Source: Cellulomonas dongxiuzhuiae (GTDB lineage Bacteria > Actinomycetota > Actinomycetes > Actinomycetales > Cellulomonadaceae). Taken from it: a stretch of 64,000 nucleotides of DNA. Positions 42,636 to 49,741 of this stretch are shown here, in pieces (positions within the stretch are counted from its first letter, which is position 1; every line of letters begins with the position of its first letter). The translations under genes and the position numbers were made by a program. Below the pieces are notes generated by a model that saw only the letters and a list, made by a program, of their open reading frames with translations, did not search any database and was not told the DNA's origin. Location: positions 124,001 to 188,000 of the forward strand of contig NZ_CP076023.1 in assembly GCF_018623035.1 (NCBI RefSeq). The letters are read 5' to 3'.

Positions 42636-43675
42636 GGGCCTGGGTGGTCCGTCAGCGCTGGTGGGCCACGCGCGTGGCGATGCTGCCGGCGCACCTGCTG
42701 GTCTTCGTGGTCCTCACGTTCGTCCTGGTGCGTGCCATGCCGGGGGACCCGGTGCTGGTGCTGCTGGGTCAGAACTACACGCCCCAGGCGTACGCGGCCC
42801 TGCAGGCGGACCTCGGCCTGGCCGGGAGCCTGCCGGAGCAGCTCGTCGGCTACGTGGTGAACCTCGTGCAGCTGGACCTGGGGCAGTCGCTCATGACGGG
42901 ACGTGAGGTGGTCGCGGAGTTCGCGCAGCGACTGCCCGGCACCCTCGAGCTGGCGATGTGCGCCCTGGCGATCTCGGCGCTCGTCAGCTGCCTCGTCGCC
43001 TACGTCGTGGTGCTCCACCCGCGCAACCCGGTGTCCGCGACGGTCCGTGCCTACGCCCGGGCCGCCGGGGCGATCCCGGAGTACGTCCTGGCGGTCGCCG
43101 GGCTGATCGTCTTCTACGCGGCCCTCGGGTGGGCTCCGGCGCCCGTCGGACGCCTCGACATCCAGATCCTGCCGCCGCCGCGCGTGACCGGGTTCCCGCT
43201 GCTGGACGCCGTGCTGGCCGGCAACGTCGAGGCGGCGGGGTCGATCGTGTCCCACCTCGTGCTCCCCGTCGGCGTGATGGTCCTCGCGCAGTCGGCGCTG
43301 CTCATCAAGCTGTGGGTGGCCGGCCTGGAGGACGCGATCGACGACCCCGTGACCCGGTTCCGGGTCGCCTCCGGGGCGTCCCGCGCGGCGGTGGTGCTCA
43401 GCGTGTACCGCCGTGCGGCACCACCGGTGATCACCATGACCGGCACGCTGTTCGGCTACCTGATCGGCGGCGCCGTGGTGATGGAGGGCCTCTTCGGGTT
43501 CAACGGCATGGGCCAGTACGCGGTGGACGCCGTGAACTCGGGCGACTTCATCGCCTTGCAGGGGTTCCTGCTGGTCGTCGCCGCGATGTCCCTGGTCGTC
43601 TTCCTCGTCGTCGACATCGTCAACATGCTGCTGGACCCCCGGCGGCGTCCCGGAGTCCGGGTGGAGGAGTCATGA
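42632..43675 (+). CDS. Opp/Dpp-type ABC importer permease (DppB-like)
   Basis: The 347-residue protein has six membrane helices with the DppB hallmark N-terminus (a helix followed by PGDPVLVLLGQNYTP) and the ATPase-contact loop RVASGASRAAVVLSVYRRAAPP. GGAVVMEGLFGFNGMGQYAVDAV is the conserved C-terminal block. The start GTG overlaps the upstream stop. It forms the channel with the next permease. Confidence 0.92.
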   Translation: MRAWVVRQRWWATRVAMLPAHLLVFVVLTFVLVRAMPGDPVLVLLGQNYTPQAYAALQADLGLAGSLPEQLVGYVVNLVQLDLGQSLMTGREVVAEFAQRLPGTLELAMCALAISALVSCLVAYVVVLHPRNPVSATVRAYARAAGAIPEYVLAVAGLIVFYAALGWAPAPVGRLDIQILPPPRVTGFPLLDAVLAGNVEAAGSIVSHLVLPVGVMVLAQSALLIKLWVAGLEDAIDDPVTRFRVASGASRAAVVLSVYRRAAPPVITMTGTLFGYLIGGAVVMEGLFGFNGMGQYAVDAVNSGDFIALQGFLLVVAAMSLVVFLVVDIVNMLLDPRRRPGVRVEES

Positions 43676-44535
43676 GCGCGTCGACCGTCACCGTTCCCGC
43701 CGTCGAGGCCCCCGCGCGCGACCGCACCGACCGCACGGGCTGGTGGAAGGTCGTGCCGTTCGTCGTGATCGCGCTGGTCGCGGTCGTCGGGCCGTTCCTG
43801 CTGCCCTACGACCCGACGCGCGTGGTCGCGTCGGCATCGGTCCCGCCGGGTGGCGACCACTGGTTCGGCACGGACTCCGCCGGCCTGGACGTGTTCTCCC
43901 GCGTCGTGGCCGCCACGCGCCTGAACCTCGTCATCGCGGGGCTCGTCACCGTGCTCGCCACGTTGATCGGGGCGCTGGTCGGCATCCTGATCGGCATGAA
44001 CGAGTCCCGGCGGGGGCCGCTGGGCCTGGCGGCGCGTGGTCTGAGCCGCCTCGTCGACCTGGCCGACGCCGTCCCGGCCATCGTGCTGGGCCTCGTCGTC
44101 ATCAGCTTCTTCGGGGCCAGCGCACCCACCATCGTGGTGTGCCTGGCGGTGATCCTCTCGCCGATCCAGATCCGTCTGATCCGCACCGAGGTGCTGCGCG
44201 TGCGAGCCGAGGCGTACCTCGACGCCGCGCGGATCGCGGGCGTCGGTGAGCTGCGGCTGACGTTCCGGCACGTCATGCCGAACTCGGTGAGCGCCGCGTG
44301 GGAGAACACGTCCGTCGTGTTCGCGGTCTCCATCATCGTCACGGCTGCCCTCGGCTTCGTCGGCGTGGGGATGCCGCCGCCGACGCCGGAGTGGGGAGCG
44401 ATGCTGAGCCGCGGCGCACCCGACGCCGTCGCCGGCCGGTGGTGGTCCGCGACCTTCCCGGCCGCCGCCCTGGCCCTCGCGGTCGGCGCGTTCGCCCTGG
44501 CCGCGAGCGAGGTCCTGCGCCGCAGGCGCCGTTGA
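43672..44535 (+). CDS. Opp/Dpp-type ABC importer permease (DppC-like)
   Basis: The 287-residue protein contains GDHWFGTDSAGLDVFSRVVAATR, the DppC/OppC signature after the first helix, and the EAA-type loop EAYLDAARIAGVGELRLTFRHVMPN that contacts the ATPase. Five to six helices are predicted. The ATG overlaps the DppB-like stop (ATGA). It ends in a basic tail. An 88-base gap precedes the binding-protein gene. Confidence 0.92.
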   Translation: MSASTVTVPAVEAPARDRTDRTGWWKVVPFVVIALVAVVGPFLLPYDPTRVVASASVPPGGDHWFGTDSAGLDVFSRVVAATRLNLVIAGLVTVLATLIGALVGILIGMNESRRGPLGLAARGLSRLVDLADAVPAIVLGLVVISFFGASAPTIVVCLAVILSPIQIRLIRTEVLRVRAEAYLDAARIAGVGELRLTFRHVMPNSVSAAWENTSVVFAVSIIVTAALGFVGVGMPPPTPEWGAMLSRGAPDAVAGRWWSATFPAAALALAVGAFALAASEVLRRRRR

Positions 44536-44623
44536 CCCTCCGGCCGACGCCTCCAGCTCGGCCACCCCGACGCCCCCGCCTCCCGCGGTGGCCGATGCCC
44601 GCTCCGACCCCCGAGGAGTCCCC

Positions 44624-46312
44624 ATGCCCCTGCCCTCCCGACCCGACCGCAGACCCCCCGGACCGGCCGCGCACCGCACCGGGACGGTCGTCCTGCTGGG
44701 CGTCCTGCCCCTGCTCCTGGTCGCGTGCGCCGGCTCCGACGGGTCCGGCGGCAGCGCCGACAGCCCGTCGTCCACCGGGGACGTCCTGGTGGAGGCCGTC
44801 GCGGCCGTGCCCGGCGGCCTCGCGTTCGACAGCAAGCCCGGCGGGTACGAGGCGTTCGAGTACACGCTGCTCACCGGGGCGACGCTGATCCGCAACCCCT
44901 ACGTCCAGGCGGAGGACGACCCGAACGCCCTGACGCAGGACCTGTACGACTTCGAGGGCGTGCTCGCGGAGTCCTACGACGTCAGCGAGGACGGGCTGAC
45001 CTACACCTTCCACCTGCGGGAGGGTGTCCTGAGCCAGGCCGGCAACCCGTTCGACGCCGACGACGTCCTGTACAGCTATGAGCGCAAGTGGAACTCGACG
45101 AGCATCGCGCCGGCGATCTCGCTGCCGGCGATCACCGACCCTGCGACCCAGCTGCGCAAGATCGACGACCACACGGTGTCGTGGACGGTGGCGGAGGCCG
45201 GTCACGGCTTCCCCCTGCTGGCGGTCATCTCGAAGATCTCCGGTGAGATCTACGACAAGGAGCTGCTCGAGGAGCACGCCACGGCCGCGGACCCGTACGC
45301 GGTCGAGTGGTCGAACACGAACGGCAACTTCGGCTTCGGGCCCTACGTCATGACCGACTACCAGGACGGTCAGCAGATCTCGTTCGAGGCGAACCCGGAG
45401 TACCCGCTGGGCGAGCCGGCCATCAAGCGCATCATCCAGCGTGTGGTGCCCGACGCGGCGAACCGTGCCCAGCTGCTGCGGGCCGGGGACGTCGACGTGG
45501 CGGTCCAGCTGCGCGCGGCGGACGTGGCTGCGATGACCGGGACCGAGGGCCTGCAGACGTTCTCGGTCGACACGAACAACTTCGCCTGGGCCTTCATGCA
45601 GACCCGGACGCCGCCCTTCGACGACCCCCTGGTGCGCCAGGCCGTCTTCTACGCCATCCCGTACGAGCAGATCATCGAGCAGGTCTACGGGGGCCGGGCG
45701 AACCCGGTGGTCGGCCTGCTGAACCCCGAGGCGCCCCACCACGTGGCGGACGGTCTGCTCGAGCAGGAGTACGACCCGCAGCGCTCGCTCGCGCTGCTCG
45801 AGGAGGCCGGGGTCCGGACCCCGGTGTCGTACACGATCACCGTCAGCAACGCCGTCCCCGACATGGAGGCCATCGCGGTGCAGATCCAGTCGTTCGCGGG
45901 CGACGCGGGGTTCGACGTCGACATCGAGGTGCTGCCGCCGGCCGCGTTCCAGGAGCAGGCCCTCACCAAGGCGTTCCAGATGCGGCTCTACCGCGACATG
46001 TCGGTGTCCTACGAGTCCCCGCCCTACAGCTTGCTGCTCGCCTTCCCCGAGGACAACGAGGAGCGCAACTCCAGCAGCTGGGAGGACCCGCGGTTCTACG
46101 AGGCCGTCGCGGCCGGTGTCGCCGCCGGGGACGCGCTGTCGCCCGAAGCGGCGGTGCACTGGAACCGGGCGGAGCTGGTGTGGCAGGAGGGTCGCGCGCA
46201 GATCCAGATGGCGAAGGTGCAGCCGCTCATGGTCTTCCGTGAGGGACTGACGGGGTTCGCCCACCGCACCGACAACGTCATCGACTTCAGCATCGTCGAG
46301 CCGGGCTCCTGA
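44624..46312 (+). CDS. ABC importer solute-binding lipoprotein (family 5)
   Basis: The 562-residue protein has a signal peptide with lipobox LLVAC (Cys35) and then the family-5 binding-protein fold. YDVSEDGLTYTFHLREGVLS is the hallmark motif near residue 120, with the later AVFYAIPYEQIIEQVYGGRANP. It delivers the substrate to the importer encoded upstream; peptides, glutathione-like or sulfur compounds are all possible. GAGGAG at 44612-44617 supports ATG at 44624 over 44588. A strong terminator follows. Confidence 0.92.
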   Translation: MPLPSRPDRRPPGPAAHRTGTVVLLGVLPLLLVACAGSDGSGGSADSPSSTGDVLVEAVAAVPGGLAFDSKPGGYEAFEYTLLTGATLIRNPYVQAEDDPNALTQDLYDFEGVLAESYDVSEDGLTYTFHLREGVLSQAGNPFDADDVLYSYERKWNSTSIAPAISLPAITDPATQLRKIDDHTVSWTVAEAGHGFPLLAVISKISGEIYDKELLEEHATAADPYAVEWSNTNGNFGFGPYVMTDYQDGQQISFEANPEYPLGEPAIKRIIQRVVPDAANRAQLLRAGDVDVAVQLRAADVAAMTGTEGLQTFSVDTNNFAWAFMQTRTPPFDDPLVRQAVFYAIPYEQIIEQVYGGRANPVVGLLNPEAPHHVADGLLEQEYDPQRSLALLEEAGVRTPVSYTITVSNAVPDMEAIAVQIQSFAGDAGFDVDIEVLPPAAFQEQALTKAFQMRLYRDMSVSYESPPYSLLLAFPEDNEERNSSSWEDPRFYEAVAAGVAAGDALSPEAAVHWNRAELVWQEGRAQIQMAKVQPLMVFREGLTGFAHRTDNVIDFSIVEPGS

Positions 46313-46328
46313 CGTCCTGCGCCCCCAC

Positions 46329-46376
46329 GGCACCCGGCTGCCGCCCCGCTCACGAGCAGGGCGGCAGCCGCGTGCC
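46329..46376 (+). terminator. Long hairpin after the binding-protein gene
   Basis: CGGCTGCCGCCC pairs exactly with GGGCGGCAGCCG. The stem extends outward with GGCAC/GTGCC past one mismatch, and a small inner stem GCTC/GAGC is possible. It starts 17 bases after the stop, the strongest terminator in the island. Confidence 0.8.
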
Positions 46377-46404
46377 GGTTACCCGTTCCCACCTCGGAGG
46401 ACCG

Positions 46405-46446
46405 ATGCGCCCCTCGCCCCGACCCACCACCGGAGCCGGCACGTGA
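46405..46446 (+). CDS. Possible 13-residue leader peptide
   Basis: ATG at 46405 follows CGGAGGA (46395-46401), the best ribosome site in this gap. The frame encodes only MRPSPRPTTGAGT before TGA at 46444-46446. That stop overlaps the GTG start of the UTRA gene (GTGA), so translation of the short peptide would feed the next gene. Alternatively the strong site simply serves the GTG at longer range. The peptide itself is Pro/Thr-rich, with no attenuator-like run of one amino acid. Confidence 0.35.
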   Translation: MRPSPRPTTGAGT

Positions 46447-47003
46447 TCCGCCGCCGGCACGACCACCGCCCCACCGGTGTCGAGCTCATCCAGTGCCTGC
46501 CCAGCGAGCTGCGGGGTGCCCCCTCCGGCGCCGTGACGATCCACGAGCTGGAGCACCGGGTGGTCGCGTCCACGGCGTACGTGCGAGAGCGGCTGCGACG
46601 CGACGACGAGACCGTGATCCTCATCGAGCAGGAGGTGCGAGCCGCCGGGAGGCCGCTGTACGTGCGCGTCGGCTACCACCCGGTCGAGCTCGGGCTGGAG
46701 CGCCTGAGCGCGGCGGTCCGGGACCTCGACACCCGTGCCTCGATCCCCGACGCCCGGGCCGCGTTCCGCCTCCTGTTCGGGCGTGAGCTCGGCTCCAGCG
46801 ACACCGTGCTCGAGGCGGCCGCGGCGGACGTCGCGACGGCGCGCGTGCTGGGCCTGGAGCCAGGGGACCCGGTGCTGCTCCGCGAGCAGCTGCTCTGCGA
46901 CGTCGACGGGGTGCCGTGGTCGCTGAGCTGGGTGCACTACCGGTCCGACGTGGTGATGGCGACCACCGCACGCGGGAGCCTCACGGCGCTGTCGTCGTCC
47001 TGA
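46443..47003 (+). CDS. UTRA-domain protein without a DNA-binding domain
   Basis: The 186-residue protein aligns with the effector half of GntR/HutC regulators. VTIHELEHRVVASTAYVRERL, then VILIEQEVRAAGRPLYVRVGYHPVEL, then GDPVLLREQLLCDVDGVPWSLSWVHY match, in order, the blocks of the UTRA domain in the GntR protein at 39810. The UTRA match begins at once, so there is no room for a helix-turn-helix. I see no frameshifted HTH in the 130 bases upstream. It could modulate the GntR protein by hetero-dimerisation or be a decaying regulator; both are inference. Confidence 0.75.
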   Translation: MIRRRHDHRPTGVELIQCLPSELRGAPSGAVTIHELEHRVVASTAYVRERLRRDDETVILIEQEVRAAGRPLYVRVGYHPVELGLERLSAAVRDLDTRASIPDARAAFRLLFGRELGSSDTVLEAAAADVATARVLGLEPGDPVLLREQLLCDVDGVPWSLSWVHYRSDVVMATTARGSLTALSSS

Positions 47004-47106
47004 CGCATCGGCGCAATGGTCGGGTAACAGCGGCAGGCCGCGGCGGAAACAGGCTGCGCCCACGATGGACGACGTCAGCCCGTCCGACGCCCGCCCAGGA
47101 GGACCC

Positions 47107-47616
47107 GTGACCGTCGCGATCGTCGTCGGCAACCCGAAGCCGGCCTCCCGGACCGCCGGCGCCGCGCACGCCCTCGTGCGGCGACTGACCGGCTCCCCGC
47201 CGGACGTCGTCGTCGACGTCGTCGACCTGGGTCCGGGGGTCCTGGGCTGGGGCGACGCGGGCGTCGAGGCCGCCGTCAAGGCGGTCGCCGGTGCCGACCT
47301 CGTGGTGGTCGCCAGCCCCACGTACAAGGCCAGCTACACCGGCCTGCTCAAGTGCTTCCTCGACCAGTTCGCCACGGGGGACGGCCTGCGGGGGGTCACC
47401 GCCGTGCCGCTCATGCTGGGCGCCGGCCCGGCGCACGCGATGGCCCCCGACCTCCTGCTCAAGCCGGTGCTCGTCGAGCTCGGCGCGACCTGCCCGGCGC
47501 CCGGTCTGTACGCCCGCGACGCGACCGCCGCCGAGCTGCCCGAGGCCGAGGCCTGGGTGCAGGTCTGGGGGCACGTCCTGCTCACCACCGCACACCTTCG
47601 CAAGGAGCCGTCATGA
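47107..47616 (+). CDS. NADPH-dependent FMN reductase (SsuE-like)
   Basis: The 169-residue flavodoxin-like protein has AIVVGNPKPASRTAGAAH as the FMN phosphate-binding loop and SPTYKASYTGLLKCFLDQF as the flavin-contact loop, typical of SsuE/MsuE. It should supply FMNH2 to the LLM monooxygenases. AGGAGG at 47097-47102 supports GTG at 47107; ATG at 47065 would add 14 residues. The gap before it contains GCGCAAT (47011-47017) and CGGGTAAC (47021-47028). Its stop overlaps the next start by ATGA. Confidence 0.9.
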   Translation: MTVAIVVGNPKPASRTAGAAHALVRRLTGSPPDVVVDVVDLGPGVLGWGDAGVEAAVKAVAGADLVVVASPTYKASYTGLLKCFLDQFATGDGLRGVTAVPLMLGAGPAHAMAPDLLLKPVLVELGATCPAPGLYARDATAAELPEAEAWVQVWGHVLLTTAHLRKEPS

Positions 47617-48155
47617 CCGTGCCCACGACCACAGCCGACGTCTCGACGCCCGCGCCGGAGCAGCCGGGCGAACCCGTCGACCCCGCACTGCTGCGCAGGA
47701 CGTTCGGCAGCTTCCCCAGCGGCGTCGTGGCGGTGTGCGCCACGATCGACGGTGCACCCGTCGGGATGGCCGCGAGCAGCTTCGTCACCGTCTCGCTGGA
47801 CCCGCCCCTCGTGGCGTTCTGCGTGCAGTGGACGTCCACCACGTGGCCCCGCCTCCAGGGGGCGGCCCGGCTGGGGATCTCCGTGCTGGGGGCCGGCCAC
47901 AACGTCGCGGCCCGCCAGCTCGCGTCGAGGTCGCGCGATCGCTTCGCCGGGCTGGCCACCACCGTGACGCCGGACGGTGCCCTGTTCGTGCACGACGCCT
48001 CGGCCTGGTTCGACTGCTCGTTGCGCGAGGTGGTGCCGGCCGGTGACCACGGCATCGTCCTGCTCGACGTGCGGCACAGCACCGTCTCGCCCGACGTCGA
48101 GCCGCTGGTCTACCACGCGAGCACCTTCCGCGCGCTGCAGCGGCACGTCGCATGA
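47613..48155 (+). CDS. Flavin reductase family protein (HpaC/NtaB-like)
   Basis: The 180-residue protein is a split-barrel flavin reductase: RRTFGSFPSGVVAVCATIDGAPVGMAASSFVTVSLDPPLVAFCVQ is the flavin-binding entry and DHGIVLLDVRHSTVS the later strand. In two-component systems such as NtaA/NtaB it provides reduced FMN. Having both this and an SsuE-type enzyme side by side suggests heavy FMNH2 demand from three monooxygenases. The ATG overlaps the previous stop, and the stop overlaps the riboflavin kinase start. Confidence 0.92.
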   Translation: MTVPTTTADVSTPAPEQPGEPVDPALLRRTFGSFPSGVVAVCATIDGAPVGMAASSFVTVSLDPPLVAFCVQWTSTTWPRLQGAARLGISVLGAGHNVAARQLASRSRDRFAGLATTVTPDGALFVHDASAWFDCSLREVVPAGDHGIVLLDVRHSTVSPDVEPLVYHASTFRALQRHVA

Positions 48156-48607
48156 GCGCGACGACCGTGCGCGTGCCGCGCGGTGCCGCCCCGACGGCGC
48201 GGCCGTCCCCGCCGGTGGTGCGCGGCGTCGTCGCGCGGGGGGACCAGCGCGGCCGCCTGCTGGGCTTCCCCACGGCGAACCTTGCCGTCCCCGGCCTGGA
48301 CGTCCCCGACAGCGTGTGGTCGGGGACGGTGCGGGTCGTCCGCGAGGGCGTGAGCGGCCGGTACGTGGCCGCCGTCTCGATCGGGCGCCGTCCGACGTAC
48401 TACGGCCGGCACGGCGTGCGCCTCCTCGAGGCGCACCTGCTCGACTTCTCGGGTGACCTGTACGGGGAGGTGATCGAGGTGCGCCTGCTGCACCTGCTGC
48501 GGCTGCAGCGGCGGTTCCCCACGTCCGAGGCGCTGCAGGAACAGCTGCACCTCGACGTCCGAGGTGTCCGCGCGCAGGCCGCGGACCTCGCGCGGCAGGC
48601 GGGCTGA
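48152..48607 (+). CDS. Stand-alone riboflavin kinase
   Basis: The 151-residue protein is a riboflavin kinase domain without the FAD synthetase half found in RibF. GFPTAN at residues 38-43 is the nucleotide-binding signature, SIGRRPTYYG follows, and Glu93 in LLEAHLLDFSGDLYG is the catalytic base. It makes FMN from riboflavin and ATP. The ATGA overlap with the flavin reductase gene puts it in the monooxygenase support operon, so it likely raises FMN supply locally. A housekeeping RibF is expected elsewhere. The B. subtilis ribR gene in the ytmI operon is the known parallel. Confidence 0.9.
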   Translation: MSATTVRVPRGAAPTARPSPPVVRGVVARGDQRGRLLGFPTANLAVPGLDVPDSVWSGTVRVVREGVSGRYVAAVSIGRRPTYYGRHGVRLLEAHLLDFSGDLYGEVIEVRLLHLLRLQRRFPTSEALQEQLHLDVRGVRAQAADLARQAG

Positions 48608-48613
48608 GGCACC

Positions 48614-48916
48614 GTGCACTGGAGGCAGCGCCGCACCGGCGGCCGGTCGGCGGGCCGGTCGGCGCAGGAGCGCGTCGAGGAGCGCCGACGGCGTCGCGCG
48701 CTCGCGGTGAGCCGCACCGTGCGGGAGCTGCTGGTGACCGGCGCCCACGTCACGCACGAGCGCGTGTCAGGGGGCACAGGCCTGCCCGTGGGCTACCTCA
48801 GGTGGGCCTACCCCCTGCGGACGGACCTGCTCGCGGCCGTGGGTGGTGAGCCGTCGCCCGGGACGGGCGCACCCCAGTCGTCCCACCCTTCGGAAGATCC
48901 CCTGAGAATCCTGTGA
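48614..48916 (+). CDS. Small basic protein, possible HTH (100 aa)
   Basis: The 100-residue product starts with a very Arg-rich segment. It then has ALAVSRTVRELLVTGAHVTHERVSGGTGLPVGYLRWAYPLRTDLLAAV, which is written here as two blocks: ALAVSRTVRELLVTGAHVT and GLPVGYLRWAYPLRTDLLAA. The layout recalls the short helix-turn-helix of DUF6262-type proteins (a conserved VT before the turn and LR near the end). GTG lies six bases after the riboflavin kinase stop. The tail is polar and probably disordered. DNA binding is a guess from this pattern. Confidence 0.45.
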   Translation: MHWRQRRTGGRSAGRSAQERVEERRRRRALAVSRTVRELLVTGAHVTHERVSGGTGLPVGYLRWAYPLRTDLLAAVGGEPSPGTGAPQSSHPSEDPLRIL

Positions 48917-49079
48917 CGACCGCCACACCGCCCGTCACCCGCGCGGCCCACCGGCGCACGTTCCTGGGAGTGGCGCATCCGTGTCGCCGCAGGTCAGCGA
49001 CGTGCACGCGGTGAGCCGAAGGCCCTGTGGCGCACGCGGCGCCGATGCTACGTTGGCCGCGGCCCAGGGGGAGAACGAC

Positions 49080-49211
49080 GTGAGCAGGTGTCGTGCCCCC
49101 CGCACCGCCGCGCCGGGTCGTGGTCGCGTCACGCATCGCGTGGCGTCCGTGCGCGGGTTCGCGTGTCGGTGCCGGCTGCGTCCGGTGCGCCGACCCGAGG
49201 AGCACCCGTGA
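49080..49211 (+). CDS. Possible 43-residue Arg/Cys-rich leader ORF
   Basis: GTG at 49080 is preceded by GGGGGAG (49068-49074) and a likely extended -10 (TGCTACGTT, 49046-49054). The frame encodes an Arg-rich peptide with ACRCR near its middle and ends in a TGA that overlaps the GTG of the lipoprotein gene. Such layout fits a leader peptide with coupled translation. It could instead be chance, since Arg-rich open frames are common at this GC content. Confidence 0.3.
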   Translation: MSRCRAPRTAAPGRGRVTHRVASVRGFACRCRLRPVRRPEEHP

Positions 49212-49741
49212 CCCGCTCGACCGCCACCCGCCGCCGCACGATCGTCGTGTCCGCGGCCGCCGCCGCCCTGCTCGTCGCCGCGGGCTGCACGTCCACCGCC
49301 AGCGCGGGGGGATCCGCGACGCCCGCCGAGATCGCGACCTACGCCGGCACGCAGACCGCCTTCGGCCAGTCCTTCACGTACGCCAACGGCCTGGTCGTCG
49401 AGGTCAAGAAGCCGGCGGCGTTCGCGCCGTCGGCGTACGCCGACGGCGTCGAGGGCTCCGAGGGCGAGCCCGTGCGCGTGCGCGTCAACATCATCAACGG
49501 GACGAGCGGCGAGTTCGTCCCCGACACCGTCGGCGTGGTCGTCGTGTCCGGCGGTGAGGAGGCCGTGCAGATCCTCGACCCCGGGACGGGTGTCGACCTC
49601 ACCGGTCCCGCCCAGCCGCTGGACCGCTCGGGCGTCGTGGCCTTCGACCTCGCGTTCGTCGTGCTGGACCCGCAGGACGTCACGCTGACGCTCACGCCGT
49701 CGCTGATCGGCTACGACCCGCTGGTGTTCACGACCGCCTGA
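49208..49741 (+). CDS. Lipoprotein of DUF4352-like type
   Basis: The 177-residue protein has a signal peptide with lipobox VAAGC (Cys27) and a beta-sandwich-like rest: GQSFTYANGLVVEVKKP, then VRVRVNIINGTSGEFVPDTVGVVV, then a final hydrophobic strand. The pattern resembles telokin-like DUF4352 proteins. It is a relative of the protein at 51365-52057, sharing the order AxGxxxxxxxGLxVxV, TGPxxxxxxSG and the closing LTPxLxGYxxxV. GAGGAG at 49197-49202 supports GTG at 49208. Its last 31 bases overlap the convergent transporter gene. Confidence 0.7.
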   Translation: MTRSTATRRRTIVVSAAAAALLVAAGCTSTASAGGSATPAEIATYAGTQTAFGQSFTYANGLVVEVKKPAAFAPSAYADGVEGSEGEPVRVRVNIINGTSGEFVPDTVGVVVVSGGEEAVQILDPGTGVDLTGPAQPLDRSGVVAFDLAFVVLDPQDVTLTLTPSLIGYDPLVFTTA

